DNA from: Imhoffiella purpurea
Lineage (GTDB): Bacteria; Pseudomonadota; Gammaproteobacteria; Chromatiales; Chromatiaceae
Length of the DNA: 64,000 nucleotides
Direction: 5' to 3'
Assembly (NCBI RefSeq): GCF_000585215.1
Contig: NZ_AONC01000028.1
Location: 61,685-125,684, forward strand
Both the position numbers and the translations under genes were made by a program. Shown here piece after piece: positions 44,806-53,571 of the stretch. Below the pieces are notes generated by a model. That model saw only the letters and a program-made list of their open reading frames with translations, did not search any database and was not told the DNA's origin. Numbering within the stretch: position 1 is the stretch's first letter; each line of letters begins with the position of its first letter.

Positions 44806-45009
44806 TTAGAACCAAGGATTGGCAGCGATGACGAACAGGTGCGCCAGGGCAGCCAGACCGACGAATGCGGTGTAGGTAACCTTGAACTGCTCGTGGAATT
44901 CTTTAGCCTGCTGATCGGTCAAACCGGAAAGACTCATTTGCTCGGTCTCCATGCGGGGTTTGCTGGTAACACCACCCTTGGGGGCGGCAGGGGTTTTCTT
45001 GTCAGCCAC
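44806..45009 (-). CDS. pucB: LH2-type light-harvesting beta subunit, extended N-terminus
   Basis: A predicted 67-residue beta apoprotein. The core LSGLTDQQAKEFHEQFKVTYTAFVGLAALAHLFVIAANPWF carries both conserved His: the one in EFH near the membrane edge and the B850 ligand in LAHLF. A GTG start at 45009 with GGAGG 10 bp upstream adds about 24 residues rich in Lys/Pro/Ala before this core. Alternative ATG starts (44952 and 44937) give 48 or 43 residues but lack a ribosome site. PpsR-type operators lie upstream. Confidence 0.9.
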   Translation of the reverse strand: MADKKTPAAPKGGVTSKPRMETEQMSLSGLTDQQAKEFHEQFKVTYTAFVGLAALAHLFVIAANPWF

Positions 45010-45149
45010 TGAGAGCTGGCCTCCGTACGGGTAACTCTGACGCCGCCTCAATCATGTGCGTATGGTTGGCGCCGTAACGCTGACCGCTGAAACATTGCCC
45101 AACCCGACCTCGAACAGCTGGACCGGGAGAACTGCCGTGCGATCTTGCG

Positions 45150-45167
45150 TGTCATCTTAGCTTTACA
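45150..45167. promoter_or_regulatory. PpsR/CrtJ-type operator, proximal
   Basis: The site fits TGT-N12-ACA (TGT at 45150-45152, ACA at 45165-45167), the recognition pattern of the photosynthesis repressor PpsR/CrtJ. It is 141 bp upstream of the pucB GTG. A second copy follows after 8 bp, as required for cooperative binding. Confidence 0.65.
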
Positions 45168-45175
45168 CTGGATAT

Positions 45176-45193
45176 TGTCAACACGAATTTACA
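45176..45193. promoter_or_regulatory. PpsR/CrtJ-type operator, distal
   Basis: A second exact TGT-N12-ACA (TGT 45176-45178, ACA 45191-45193) in the same AT-rich stretch. Start-to-start spacing from the first site is 26 bp, about two and a half helical turns. Confidence 0.65.
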
Positions 45194-45275
45194 CGAGAAT
45201 TTCGCCGGAAAGCTGGGTGAACGACGGCGTGGCGGCCGAGCGGATTCCGTCAGAACGCCGTAACAATTTGAAATT

Positions 45276-45908
45276 CTATGGAATTCCGACCAGCTTATGC
45301 ATCTGGACGCTCAACCGCCACCCTGGATGGGCCTTGCAGTAGGCGATCGCGGTCGCCGTATTCTCAGTCATGGCAGGACCGTCCATGGGCTGGAGGAAAC
45401 GATGCTCGAATGCAAGCCCAGCGAAACGCTCCGGCATCGCCTCCGGCTGAGGATAGACGAGCTTGAGTTCGTTTCCGGCCGTGATGCGCAGCTCCGAATT
45501 CGCCTTTGGACTCACGCAGATCCAGTCGATGCCCGGCGGCGCCGATATGGTCCCATTGGTTTCGACGGCGATCTCGCACCCGCGCGCGTGCAAGGCGTCG
45601 ATCAGCTCGCGATCGAGCTGCAGCAGTGGCTCGCCCCCCGTACAGACGACATAGGGTGCGACCGCCCCATCGGGCCAGAGCGAGCGCACGGCATCGGCCA
45701 ATGCGTCCGCATCCTCGAAACGTCCGCCGCCCTCACCGTCGGTTCCACGAAAATCGGTGTCGCAGAATCGGCAGACGGCGGTCGCCCGATCCTGCTCGCG
45801 TCCGCTCCAGAGATTGCAGCCGGCGAAACGGCAGAAGACGGCCGGACGCCCGGCCTGGGCACCCTCGCCCTGCAGGGTGTAGAAGATCTCCTTGACGCTG
45901 TAGCTCAT
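45276..45908 (-). CDS. queE: 7-carboxy-7-deazaguanine synthase (radical SAM)
   Basis: A 210-residue radical SAM enzyme converting CPH4 to 7-carboxy-7-deazaguanine in queuosine/preQ0 synthesis. Start KEIFYTLQGEGAQAGRPAVFCRFAGCNLW is diagnostic; the cluster cysteines are Cys31, Cys46 and Cys49 (CX14CX2C, the expanded QueE form). TGGEPLLQ and ETNGT follow. The ATG at 45908 overlaps the upstream PTPS gene's stop (ATGA). Confidence 0.95.
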   Translation of the reverse strand: MSYSVKEIFYTLQGEGAQAGRPAVFCRFAGCNLWSGREQDRATAVCRFCDTDFRGTDGEGGGRFEDADALADAVRSLWPDGAVAPYVVCTGGEPLLQLDRELIDALHARGCEIAVETNGTISAPPGIDWICVSPKANSELRITAGNELKLVYPQPEAMPERFAGLAFEHRFLQPMDGPAMTENTATAIAYCKAHPGWRLSVQMHKLVGIP

Positions 45909-47002
45909 GACGGCAGCGCCGGGCCCAGCTCGCCCCAGCAGAGCGAGGCCCCACAGCCCGGGGTCTCGTGCAGATCGATCCGATCCAGCTGGGGCAGCCC
46001 GCCGAGCGCCGCCTCGCGGATCCACAACGCCAGACTCCCCGGATCGGCCGCCGAGAGGCCATGCAGCCCGTCCAAGCGATGATGGTCGAGCCGGCGATAG
46101 ACGGGATCGAAGAGGCGCTTGACGTCGCCGTAGTCCACCGTCCAGCCCAGCACGGCGTCCAGCGGCGCGGTGAGATGCAGCCGCAGCAGATAACTGTGAC
46201 CATGGAGCCGGCGCCGCGAGTCGCCCTCGGGCGCCAGCTCCAGCCGAAGCGCGGACTCGAACCGCTGCTCCTTCCAGATCCGGTAGTGCTCGCCGTCATA
46301 GTGGCAGCCGGCGGTCGCGGTCTCGTAGACGGTCACCCAGGACAGCGCCGGCAAGCGCGGCGTCAAGCGCTCCCAGATCCAGCGCGAGAGCATCTCGCTG
46401 GTCGGATTCTCCAACCCGGGGATCTCGTTGAGACAGGCATGATGCAGCTCGGCCTGCAAGGGTGCCCAGAGCGCCGCGAGCCGATCGAAGTCGATGCCCA
46501 TGTCCGCGCCCGCCAGGCTCTGATCGGCATGCAGGATGACCTCGAAGCCGTGACCGTGCATCCTCCCGCACTGATGCCCCTCGGGCACGTTGGGCAACCG
46601 ATGCGCGGCCTCGAAGCGGAAGCGGCGCCAGACATGCACCCGATCCTCCCCATCATCCAGATCGGCCCCCTGCTCGCTGGTGCTCTGGACGCCGATCGAG
46701 GCCACCCCGGGCACATCCAGCCGATCACGCAGCCATCGGGCGAGGTTCTCGTCGGTCGGAACCGGCAGCAGCTCGTTCAGATCGCGATAGTCGAGCGCCT
46801 CGACGGCACCCGCGAGCGACTCCAAGAGCGCACCGGACTCCGCCCCCCGGAAGCCGCCCCAGTCCTGAGGAAGCCGAGCGCGCACCTTGGCGAGAAAGCT
46901 GTGACCGTGGAGCCGCCTGGCACGATGCCCCTCGGGCAGGATGGCGACGCGACGGGCCGACTCGAAGGGGGCGGCGGCGACATGGAAAAGCTGTTCGGTC
47001 AT
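45905..47002 (-). CDS. Triple PTPS-domain protein (QueD-like)
   Basis: A 365-residue protein with three consecutive 6-pyruvoyl-tetrahydropterin-synthase-like units (about 1-110, 122-240 and 243-365). The middle unit has a full site: zinc ligands His134, His149 and His151 (FEAAHRL, RMHGHGF), catalytic Cys145 (QCGR) and Glu227 (YETATAG). Units 1 and 3 keep LHGHS but have Arg or Leu in place of the first zinc His and lack the Cys. Between queC and queE it should provide the QueD step (6-carboxy-tetrahydropterin formation). QueD is normally ~120 residues, one domain. It overlaps both neighbours by 4 bp. Confidence 0.88.
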   Translation of the reverse strand: MTEQLFHVAAAPFESARRVAILPEGHRARRLHGHSFLAKVRARLPQDWGGFRGAESGALLESLAGAVEALDYRDLNELLPVPTDENLARWLRDRLDVPGVASIGVQSTSEQGADLDDGEDRVHVWRRFRFEAAHRLPNVPEGHQCGRMHGHGFEVILHADQSLAGADMGIDFDRLAALWAPLQAELHHACLNEIPGLENPTSEMLSRWIWERLTPRLPALSWVTVYETATAGCHYDGEHYRIWKEQRFESALRLELAPEGDSRRRLHGHSYLLRLHLTAPLDAVLGWTVDYGDVKRLFDPVYRRLDHHRLDGLHGLSAADPGSLALWIREAALGGLPQLDRIDLHETPGCGASLCWGELGPALPS

Positions 47003-47712
47003 GAATCCTTCTCGGAAATGGAAATGTCGAAACGGGCGAGGAGCGGATCGCGCAAACGGGCCTCGGCGAAGCCCTTGGCCCTGAGCGAGCAGGAATCGCA
47101 GGCACCGCAGGGCCGGCCGTCCTCGCCCGGATCGTAGCAGCTGCTGGTCAGGCCATAATCGACCCCCAGCCGCAAACCGCGGCGGATGATGTCGGCCTTG
47201 GACAGCTCGATCAGCGGCGCGTGCACATGAAAATGCTGACGTCCCTCCACACCCGCGGCGGTCGCCAGATTGGCCATGCGCTCGAAGGCATCGATATATT
47301 CGGGGCGACAGTCCGGATAGCCGGAATAGTCGAGGGCATTGACCCCGATGAAGAGATCGCTCGCCTTCAGCACCTCGGCCCAGGCCAGGGCGAACGACAG
47401 AAATACGGTATTTCGGGCCGGCACATAGGTCACCGGAATCCCGCTCGCCATCGCGTCCGTCTCGCGCCCCTTGGGCACCTCGAGATCGTCCGTGAGGGCG
47501 GACCCGCCGAACCGCCGCAGATCGATGTCGGCGATGACATGCTCGGCGACTCCCATCGACTCGGCGATCCGCGCCGCCGAGCGCAGCTCGACCGCATGCC
47601 GCTGTCCATAGCGGAAGGAGAGCGCATAGGGCGCGTATCCCTCGGACTTGGCGATCGCCAGGGCCGTCGCCGAATCGAGCCCGCCACTCAATAAGACTAC
47701 TGCGCGCTTCAT
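46999..47712 (-). CDS. queC: 7-cyano-7-deazaguanine (preQ0) synthase
   Basis: A 237-residue ATP-dependent enzyme making preQ0 from 7-carboxy-7-deazaguanine. The PP-loop [13 protein letters not shown] is at residues ~5-17, with [29 protein letters not shown] and the zinc cysteines [18 protein letters not shown] near the C-terminus. It is first in the queC-PTPS-queE operon. Confidence 0.96.
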   Translation of the reverse strand: MKRAVVLLSGGLDSATALAIAKSEGYAPYALSFRYGQRHAVELRSAARIAESMGVAEHVIADIDLRRFGGSALTDDLEVPKGRETDAMASGIPVTYVPARNTVFLSFALAWAEVLKASDLFIGVNALDYSGYPDCRPEYIDAFERMANLATAAGVEGRQHFHVHAPLIELSKADIIRRGLRLGVDYGLTSSCYDPGEDGRPCGACDSCSLRAKGFAEARLRDPLLARFDISISEKDS

Positions 47713-47816
47713 CGTGCCTCCTCATCGCGGCTGAAATGGAGATGGGTGTCTTGGCCTCGCACCCAAGGTTGAGCGACACTCGTCATACGACTTATCAAAG
47801 ACCGAAACCCCGACAG

Positions 47817-48515
47817 ATGCAAAGCAACCGTATCAAACTCTGGGACCTTCCCACCCGCATCACCCACTGGGCGCTCTTCGTCCTGGTCGCGCTCGCCTTC
47901 GTGACCGGGCTGACGGGCGGCAACCTGATCGTCTGGCACGGATGGATCGGACTCGCCATCCTCGGGCTGATCGTCTTCCGTCTCGCCTGGGGCCTGGTCG
48001 GATCGACCTATGTCCGCTTCGCCACCTTCGTGCGCGGTCCGGGGGCGATTCTCGACTATCTGCGCGGACGCTGGCACGGACTGGGGCACAATCCGCTGGG
48101 CGCACTATCCGTGCTCGCCCTGATCGGACTGCTGCTGTTCCAATCCCTGAGCGGACTCTTCGCCACGGACGACATCGCCTTCGAGGGCCCATTGAACGAC
48201 ATGGTCAACGGCAACACCGGCATCTGGCTCAGCGGCCTGCATCGTCAGGCGATCTGGCTCATCGGCGGACTCGTGTGTCTGCACATCTGCGCCATCCTCT
48301 TCTACACGCTGGTGAAGCGAGACAATCTCGTCATCCCCATGCTGAGCGGATACAAATCGGTCTCGGATCCGAATGCCCGTTCGGCCACCGGGGGCGGCCC
48401 GATCGCCTTCATCCTCTCCGTCGCCATCGCGGCCGGAGCGGTCTGGGTCGCCGACGGCGGACTCATTCCTCCGCCTCCGCCACCCCCACCGGCGAGCGCC
48501 ATCCCGAACTGGTGA
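47817..48515 (+). CDS. Cytochrome b561-family membrane protein
   Basis: A 232-residue diheme cytochrome b of the prokaryotic b561/Ni-Fe hydrogenase b-subunit type. It has KLWDLPTRITHWALFVLVAL with haem His, four main helices, further His in LIVWHGWIGL and LVCLHICAIL, and a fifth C-terminal helix followed by a Pro-rich tail (PPPPPPPP). It probably moves electrons between quinol and a periplasmic cytochrome. It faces the cytochrome c' gene across a shared terminator, which suggests a partnership. The ATG at 47817 begins the conserved sequence. Confidence 0.88.
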   Translation: MQSNRIKLWDLPTRITHWALFVLVALAFVTGLTGGNLIVWHGWIGLAILGLIVFRLAWGLVGSTYVRFATFVRGPGAILDYLRGRWHGLGHNPLGALSVLALIGLLLFQSLSGLFATDDIAFEGPLNDMVNGNTGIWLSGLHRQAIWLIGGLVCLHICAILFYTLVKRDNLVIPMLSGYKSVSDPNARSATGGGPIAFILSVAIAAGAVWVADGGLIPPPPPPPPASAIPNW

Positions 48516-48551
48516 GCGGACGCCCGCCACCCGCTTCAGAGAGCCCGAAAA

Positions 48552-48582
48552 CCGAAAGGCCGCCCAATGGGCGGCCTTTCGG
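48552..48582. terminator. Bidirectional terminator between cytochrome b561 and c'
   Basis: CCGAAAGGCCGCCC and its exact reverse complement form a 14-bp stem with a 3-nt loop. The stem ends in AAAGG/CCTTT on both sides, so it can stop transcription from either of the convergent cytochrome genes. Confidence 0.75.
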
Positions 48583-48606
48583 CACGAACCGTCAGGAACG
48601 ACCGGC

Positions 48607-49071
48607 TCAGTCGGCGCGATACTTCTTGTGGCAGGCCTTGCAGGCGGCACCCAGGTCGCCGAACGCGGCCTTGACCTCGGCCGGGTCGCCACCCTGAGCG
48701 ACCTCGGCGAGGTTGTCGGCGGCAGCGACGAAATCGTGCGCCAGCTTGCCCACGTCTTCCATGTTCTCGAACATCTCGGGCTTCACCCGGGTCTTGACGT
48801 CGCCGACGTCCTTATCGGTGCCGGGACCATAGAGCGCGCCCATGCCGGAATTGGCGATCGCGGCGATGGTGTTGGCGGCGGCCGACACCTGGTCGGCATT
48901 GTACTCGCCCTGGAGATTCGCCTTGATCTTGCCCATGTTCCAGCCCATGAAGCTGTAACCAGCCTGACGAAGCTGGATCTGCTCCTCGGGCTTGAGATCT
49001 GCGGCGACGGCTGTGCTGGCGAGAACGACGGCGGCAAGACCGAGGACTGAGCTGGCTAGCATTGGTTTCAT
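48607..49071 (-). CDS. Cytochrome c'
   Basis: A 154-residue protein: signal peptide (1-23, STAVAA-DL) and a four-helix-bundle class II cytochrome with haem motif CKACHKKY at the C-terminus. The mature N-terminus (LKPEEQIQLRQAGYSFMGWNMGKIKANLQ) matches purple-bacterial cytochrome c'. These high-spin five-coordinate haems bind NO and CO in the periplasm. A small palindrome TCAATGATTGA lies just before its ribosome site (GGAG). Confidence 0.95.
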   Translation of the reverse strand: MKPMLASSVLGLAAVVLASTAVAADLKPEEQIQLRQAGYSFMGWNMGKIKANLQGEYNADQVSAAANTIAAIANSGMGALYGPGTDKDVGDVKTRVKPEMFENMEDVGKLAHDFVAAADNLAEVAQGGDPAEVKAAFGDLGAACKACHKKYRAD

Positions 49072-49172
49072 CGACAATCTCCATTCAATGATTGATGTGT
49101 CAGGGGTTTCGATATCTCGAACGGGATCGCAGCAGCGACCCCTATACCCACGGAGCCCCGAAAACCCCCGGA

Positions 49173-51167
49173 TCAGGAGCGATTCTGCTCCGGCTCCAGA
49201 ACCGGCAGGGGCATCCGCAGGGCCGCGCACATGGCCCGCAGCAGTTCCATTTCGGCCGGAACCAACCGGCCATCCGCCAGCACGACCGCAGCCATCGCCT
49301 CCAGGAGACACCGCTTGTCCTCCAGGCGCAGCCGATCGAGTCTTGCCAGCGCGGCATCCAGCCGCACGGACCATTCCTGATCGAGCCAGTCAGACTCGAA
49401 CCAGATTCCTTTGATGCCTTCGGGCGCCTGGAGTTTCGCACCCAGACGTTTCAATCCCGCATCCAGCGCCACGCGTGCGCCCTCGCCCCCTTCGTGACCA
49501 TGGCGGGCCAGCACCCCGAGCAGCAGGACGACCTCGGGAGTCGCGCCCGCCAGACGTCCGGATCCGGCGACGGATGCCGACGCGGGAGACAGCAGATCCC
49601 GGATCTGCCTGGCCAGCAGCTTCGCCAGGACATATTCGAAGACCTCGACCCGGCCATCCGCCAGGATCAGCCGATCGACCAGACCCAGCAGACGCTCGAG
49701 CTCGGCCACCGGCCGCCGGCGCAGGACCGGGAAGGCCATGTCCAGCAATGGAATGCGCAGCTCCGGCGCCAGATCCGGCACCTCTCTGAGCAACATATCC
49801 ACCTGGCGTTCGGATTCCTGCCCCAGCGTCTCGGCCACCATGAGCAGCCTGCGCTCGCGCACCTCCGGATCCGATCCCATCAGCAGATAACAGAGCACGC
49901 CGGCCGCCCACTCGGCCGAATGGGCCGCGCGCTCCAGCATCCTGGGAATGGCGGCGGCGATCAGACCGGCCGCCAGGATCTGGCCGGCCCCGGGACGGCC
50001 GATCCCCCGAACCAAGGCATCGGGATCCACCGCGGCGGCCCTTGCGGCAAGCGGGGCGATCCGTGCGTCATCGCTGGGCGACTCGACGGATTCGCCAGGG
50101 ACCGAGGCCGGCGATTGGCGCCGCAGCGTTCGGGCGATCTCGACGAACTCGGCCGGATCGAATCCAGGCTCGATGGCGCGGATGCGGTCTTCGAGCAGCG
50201 GATGGGTCGCCAGCAGACGGCTGGAGAAACCTTGCGCGAACAGCATGTGCGCGACCTCCTCGGCATCCGCCTGCAGCACGGATCCAGCCCCGGCCGCACC
50301 GATCTTCTTCAGCGCGCCCGCGATCCCCTCAGGGTGCCGAGTGAACTGAACCGCCGAGGCGTCCGCCAGGAACTCGCGCTGGCGCGAGACCGAAGCCTTG
50401 ATCAGCCGCCCGAAGAAAAGCCCCACATAGCCGACCGCCACCAGGGCCAAACCGATGGAAACCACTCCGCGCCCCTCGCGACGCGCGGCGTAGCTGCCAC
50501 TGTTCAGCAGGAAGCGCCCCAGCAACGCCAGCATCAAGATCCCGAACAGCACGCCCATGAGACGGATGTTCAGCCGCATGTCGCCGTTGAGAATATGGCC
50601 GAACTCGTGCGCGACGACGCCCTGCAGCTCGGCGCGATTCAGCGTCTCCAGCGTGCCCTGGGTCACGGCGATGGCCGCGTCCGCCGGGGTATAGCCGGCC
50701 GCGAAGGCGTTGATCCCCGGCTCGTGATCCAGCACATAGACCTCGGGCACGGGCACGCCCGAGGCGATCGCCATCTCCTCCACCACGTTGCGCAGACGCC
50801 GCCGCAGCGGGTCGGTGGTATCGGGCGGAACCAGGGTCCCGCCGAGACCGCGCGCCACGGTCCCGCCGCCACCTCGCAGGCTCAGGACGCGGATCTGGCT
50901 CGCCAGCGCGATCCCGCCCCCGGTCGCCAGGGACACCCAGAGCAGCATTTGGAGGTTCGGGCGGACATATCGGTCGAACAGACCCGGGATGCCCTGATCC
51001 AGATAGTCCATGTAGCGCCCGGGGTCCGCCAGCTCGTGATAGGAGCCGAAGGAGGCCAGCACCACCAGATCGACCAGGACCACGATACAGATCAGCGCCA
51101 GGGCGAAGAGCCCGACCAGCCCGAAGGTGCGGCGACGCGCCCGCGCCTGATGCTCGAAGAAGTTCAT
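49173..51167 (-). CDS. M48-family (HtpX-like) membrane metalloprotease, extended
   Basis: A 664-residue protein. Two transmembrane helices (~15-38 and ~70-90) are followed by a M48 protease domain with zinc motif VAHEFGHILNGD, GINAFAAGY and the third ligand region SRQREFLADASAVQF. After two more helices, the C-terminal ~350 residues are a soluble helical region without a name, including repeats of acidic/Arg segments. HtpX itself is ~290 residues. It starts 10 bp after the lemA stop; LemA-M48 pairs are common and may act in membrane protein quality control. Confidence 0.88.
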   Translation of the reverse strand: MNFFEHQARARRRTFGLVGLFALALICIVVLVDLVVLASFGSYHELADPGRYMDYLDQGIPGLFDRYVRPNLQMLLWVSLATGGGIALASQIRVLSLRGGGGTVARGLGGTLVPPDTTDPLRRRLRNVVEEMAIASGVPVPEVYVLDHEPGINAFAAGYTPADAAIAVTQGTLETLNRAELQGVVAHEFGHILNGDMRLNIRLMGVLFGILMLALLGRFLLNSGSYAARREGRGVVSIGLALVAVGYVGLFFGRLIKASVSRQREFLADASAVQFTRHPEGIAGALKKIGAAGAGSVLQADAEEVAHMLFAQGFSSRLLATHPLLEDRIRAIEPGFDPAEFVEIARTLRRQSPASVPGESVESPSDDARIAPLAARAAAVDPDALVRGIGRPGAGQILAAGLIAAAIPRMLERAAHSAEWAAGVLCYLLMGSDPEVRERRLLMVAETLGQESERQVDMLLREVPDLAPELRIPLLDMAFPVLRRRPVAELERLLGLVDRLILADGRVEVFEYVLAKLLARQIRDLLSPASASVAGSGRLAGATPEVVLLLGVLARHGHEGGEGARVALDAGLKRLGAKLQAPEGIKGIWFESDWLDQEWSVRLDAALARLDRLRLEDKRCLLEAMAAVVLADGRLVPAEMELLRAMCAALRMPLPVLEPEQNRS

Positions 51168-51176
51168 GGCCGCCGA

Positions 51177-51761
51177 TCAGTCGAACGAGATCTCGACCGC
51201 CTGACGCTTGGCCGGCTCCTCGATGTCCAGAAGCTGAGCGGGCTGGAAGTTGAAACTGCCGGCGATCAGGTTGCCGGGGAACATCTCGCGCATGTTGTTG
51301 TAGGACATGACCGCGTCGTTGAACGCCTGACGCGCGAAGGCCACCCGATTCTCGGTGCTCACCAATTCCTCCGAAAGCTGCATCATGTTCTGGTTGGCCT
51401 TGAGGTCCGGATAGGACTCGGACAGGGCGAACAGGCGGCCCAGCGCCCCCGACAGCCCTTGCTCCGACTGGGCCAGACGCCGCATCGCCTCGGCATCGCT
51501 CGGATCCGCCGCCGCCTGCTGAAGATTCCCGACCGCCTGATTGCGCGCCTGGATCACCGCCTCCAGGGTCTCGCGCTCGTGCTTCATGTAACGCTCGGCC
51601 ACCTTCACCAGATTCGGGATCAGATCGTAACGCCGCGTCAGCTGCACATCGATCTGGGCGAAGGCGTTCTTGTAGGCATTGCGCCCCGCGACCAAGCGGT
51701 TGTAGATGACGATCACCATGATCGCCAACAGCAGAACCACACCAAGCGCGATCCAAATCAT
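51177..51761 (-). CDS. lemA: LemA family protein
   Basis: A 194-residue membrane-anchored protein with an N-terminal helix (WIALGVVLLLAIMVIVI) and the LemA coiled-coil domain (YNRLVAGRNAYKNAFAQIDVQLTRRYDLIPNLVKVAERYMKHE, ESYPDLKANQNMMQLSEEL, YNNMREMFPGNLIA). Function is uncertain; it is coupled to the M48 protease gene. The ATG at 51761 is preferred over longer frames. Confidence 0.92.
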   Translation of the reverse strand: MIWIALGVVLLLAIMVIVIYNRLVAGRNAYKNAFAQIDVQLTRRYDLIPNLVKVAERYMKHERETLEAVIQARNQAVGNLQQAAADPSDAEAMRRLAQSEQGLSGALGRLFALSESYPDLKANQNMMQLSEELVSTENRVAFARQAFNDAVMSYNNMREMFPGNLIAGSFNFQPAQLLDIEEPAKRQAVEISFD

Positions 51762-51965
51762 GATCCTCTCCCTTGACTGCTGCCGAACCGGCGTTTGACT
51801 GTATCGTAAGGTGGAGAAGTCTAAACCCAGCGATCCGCAAGGGATAGCGGATACCCCATCAAAAGACCCGGGATCGTCCCAAACGACCATTTCGGCATGG
51901 ACATAGAGCCTGGAGGCGTTTAGAATTCCCCGCTCGCTGCAGATCCATCCATGCCTGCAGCGCCC

Positions 51966-52055
<90 letters not shown>

Positions 52056-52140
52056 TTACCCCAACGCTCCAGCTTTTCCTTCCAAATCAGCCACATAGAA
52101 GGATAGCTGGAAGTCGTTACCCCCACGTTTTACCCCAACG
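52056..52140. repeat. Three near-identical 11-bp repeats next to tRNA-Ser
   Basis: TTACCCCAACG occurs at 52056-52066 and 52130-52140, and the variant TTACCCCCACG at 52117-52127. Short direct repeats beside a tRNA resemble arm-type integrase sites of an integrated element. No integrase gene remains, so this is a tentative reading. Confidence 0.4.
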
Positions 52141-52188
52141 CAACCCAACAGCACCCTACTCCACCGGAGTCCTTCGCTTGCGCGACGG

Positions 52189-52440
52189 CTAGGCAGCACC
52201 CAAGGCGCTGTACAGCGTCTGCCTTGAGATCCCCAGGTCGGCAGCTATCGCCTTCTTGTTCTCACCCTTGGCGATGCGTTCCCTGACCGCTGCAATCTGA
52301 TCATCGTCCAGCTTCCTTGCTCTCCCGATCTGCTTGCCCTGGCGCTTCGCTTCCGCGATCCCTTCTCGCTGGCGCTCTCGGATCATCGACCGCTCGAACT
52401 CGGCGAAGGCTCCCATCATCTGCAGCATCAGCCGTTGCAT
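52189..52440 (-). pseudogene. C-terminal remnant of a serine recombinase (resolvase)
   Basis: An 83-residue open frame matching only the end of Tn3/Hin-type serine recombinases: LMLQMMGAFAEFERSMIRERQREGIAEAKRQGK followed by a HTH_7 domain (KLDDDQIAAVRERIAKGENKKAIAADLGISRQTLYSAL). The catalytic Ser domain is missing and a stop lies just upstream in frame. It is a mobile-element relic in the tRNA-Ser-linked region. Confidence 0.8.
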
Positions 52441-52515
52441 CGGATCACCCGCTCTAGCCCGGATGTTTCATGAATCTCCCGGCCTTGACGGCGCCCAAGC
52501 CGACTGGCCATGCTG

Positions 52516-52683
52516 TCAGAGGTAGGCGCCGCAGGCGAAGAAGGGGTCTTTCCGGTCGATGAACAGGTCATAAGCGATGCAAAAGTCTTCCTATCGGCTT
52601 TTCTCGACCAGTTCGCGGTAAAGCGACGGGGCGATCTCGACGGCTTCCGGCTTGATGAAGTCCTGCGCGATGACCTTGAGCAT
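52516..52683 (-). pseudogene. Remnant of an antibiotic-biosynthesis monooxygenase (YgiN-like)
   Basis: From an ATG at 52683 the frame reads MLKVIAQDFIKPEAVE and ELVEKSR, then a TAG at 52591-52593, then EDFCIAYDLFIDRKDP before it diverges and stops. The two halves together match the start of ABM/YgiN quinol monooxygenase-like proteins. The gene is both interrupted and truncated, so it is not functional. Confidence 0.6.
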
Positions 52684-52724
52684 AAGGAGGATGCTCTTTT
52701 GGGAGTCGGGCCTCGTCCGGATGT

Positions 52725-53147
52725 TCAGTGTTCGGCCGTCCAGGGGTCGATGACCGGAACGCCTGCCGCGTCGAAGGCGCTGGCATCGCGTGTCGCAACG
52801 GCGAAACCGTGAGCGGTTGCGATAGCGGCGATATAGCCGTCGGGCGCGGGAAAACCCTTGCCTGCCTTGCGGGCCGCAACGGCAAGATCGGCATAATGGC
52901 GGGCGGCATCGGTATCGAACGCAAGAATTCTGCCCTCGAACAGCGGGAGCATCCCGTCGAGCGTGGTGGCAAGCTTCTGCTTGCGCCGTCCATCCGGCAG
53001 CACGCCGATGCCGAACAGGAGTTCCGCAACGGTCACGCTGGAGATGTAGAGAGTTTCAGCCGCCTGCTCGTCCAGCCAGTCGCGCATGGCGGGGTCCGGC
53101 TCCGGCTTCATCGCCTCGGAGACGACATTCGTATCCAGAACGATCAT
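52725..53147 (-). CDS. vapC: PIN-domain toxin, VapC/FitB type
   Basis: A 140-residue PIN-domain ribonuclease: MIVLDTNVVSEAMKPEPD (Asp5), VTVAELLFGI (Glu), DTDAARHYADLA and DGYIAAIATAHGFAVATRD with the further acidic residues. It would cleave RNA when released from its antitoxin. It overlaps the antitoxin stop by 4 bp and is the second gene of the pair. All catalytic acids are kept, so it looks intact. Confidence 0.9.
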   Translation of the reverse strand: MIVLDTNVVSEAMKPEPDPAMRDWLDEQAAETLYISSVTVAELLFGIGVLPDGRRKQKLATTLDGMLPLFEGRILAFDTDAARHYADLAVAARKAGKGFPAPDGYIAAIATAHGFAVATRDASAFDAAGVPVIDPWTAEH

Positions 53148-53398
53148 TCAAAGCTCATCGGCGTGGCGGGCGTCTTGTCGCGGGCCTGTTCCAGCGCCTC
53201 GAAATCGGCATTGGTCAGCCCGGCCTTGCGGCTCAAGGCCGACAGGGCGGAGCCGAGGCGCAAACGCTCGGCGGGACGCACCGCCGAGTCCAGAATGTCG
53301 CGCATTTCCGCCTCGGCGCTGCGGCCATGATGGGCCGCGCGCACCTTGATGGCGCGATGGGTCTCGTCGGAGAGGTTGCGAATGGTGACGGCGGGCAT
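53144..53398 (-). CDS. vapB: Antitoxin, VapB/FitA type
   Basis: An 84-residue protein with an N-terminal ribbon-helix-helix (PAVTIRNLSDETHRAIKVRAAHHGRSAEAEMRDILDSAV, the Arc/FitA_like HTH pattern) and a C-terminal toxin-binding tail. It should neutralise the overlapping PIN toxin and autoregulate the operon. The ATG at 53398 starts the RHH. Confidence 0.88.
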   Translation of the reverse strand: MPAVTIRNLSDETHRAIKVRAAHHGRSAEAEMRDILDSAVRPAERLRLGSALSALSRKAGLTNADFEALEQARDKTPATPMSFE

Positions 53399-53571
53399 AT
53401 GATGGCGCCTCCTGAAATTTGATGGCAATGATATCAATATAGTCAAAACGCTATCGCACAACAAGGTGCGACCGTGCGCGATCCATCCATGTTCCAGGAA
53501 CGAAGGGAACTTCTTGAATAATGGGTGATTTGCGACAACGCCCGCTACTACAAAGCCCGGGTCGCCTAGCC

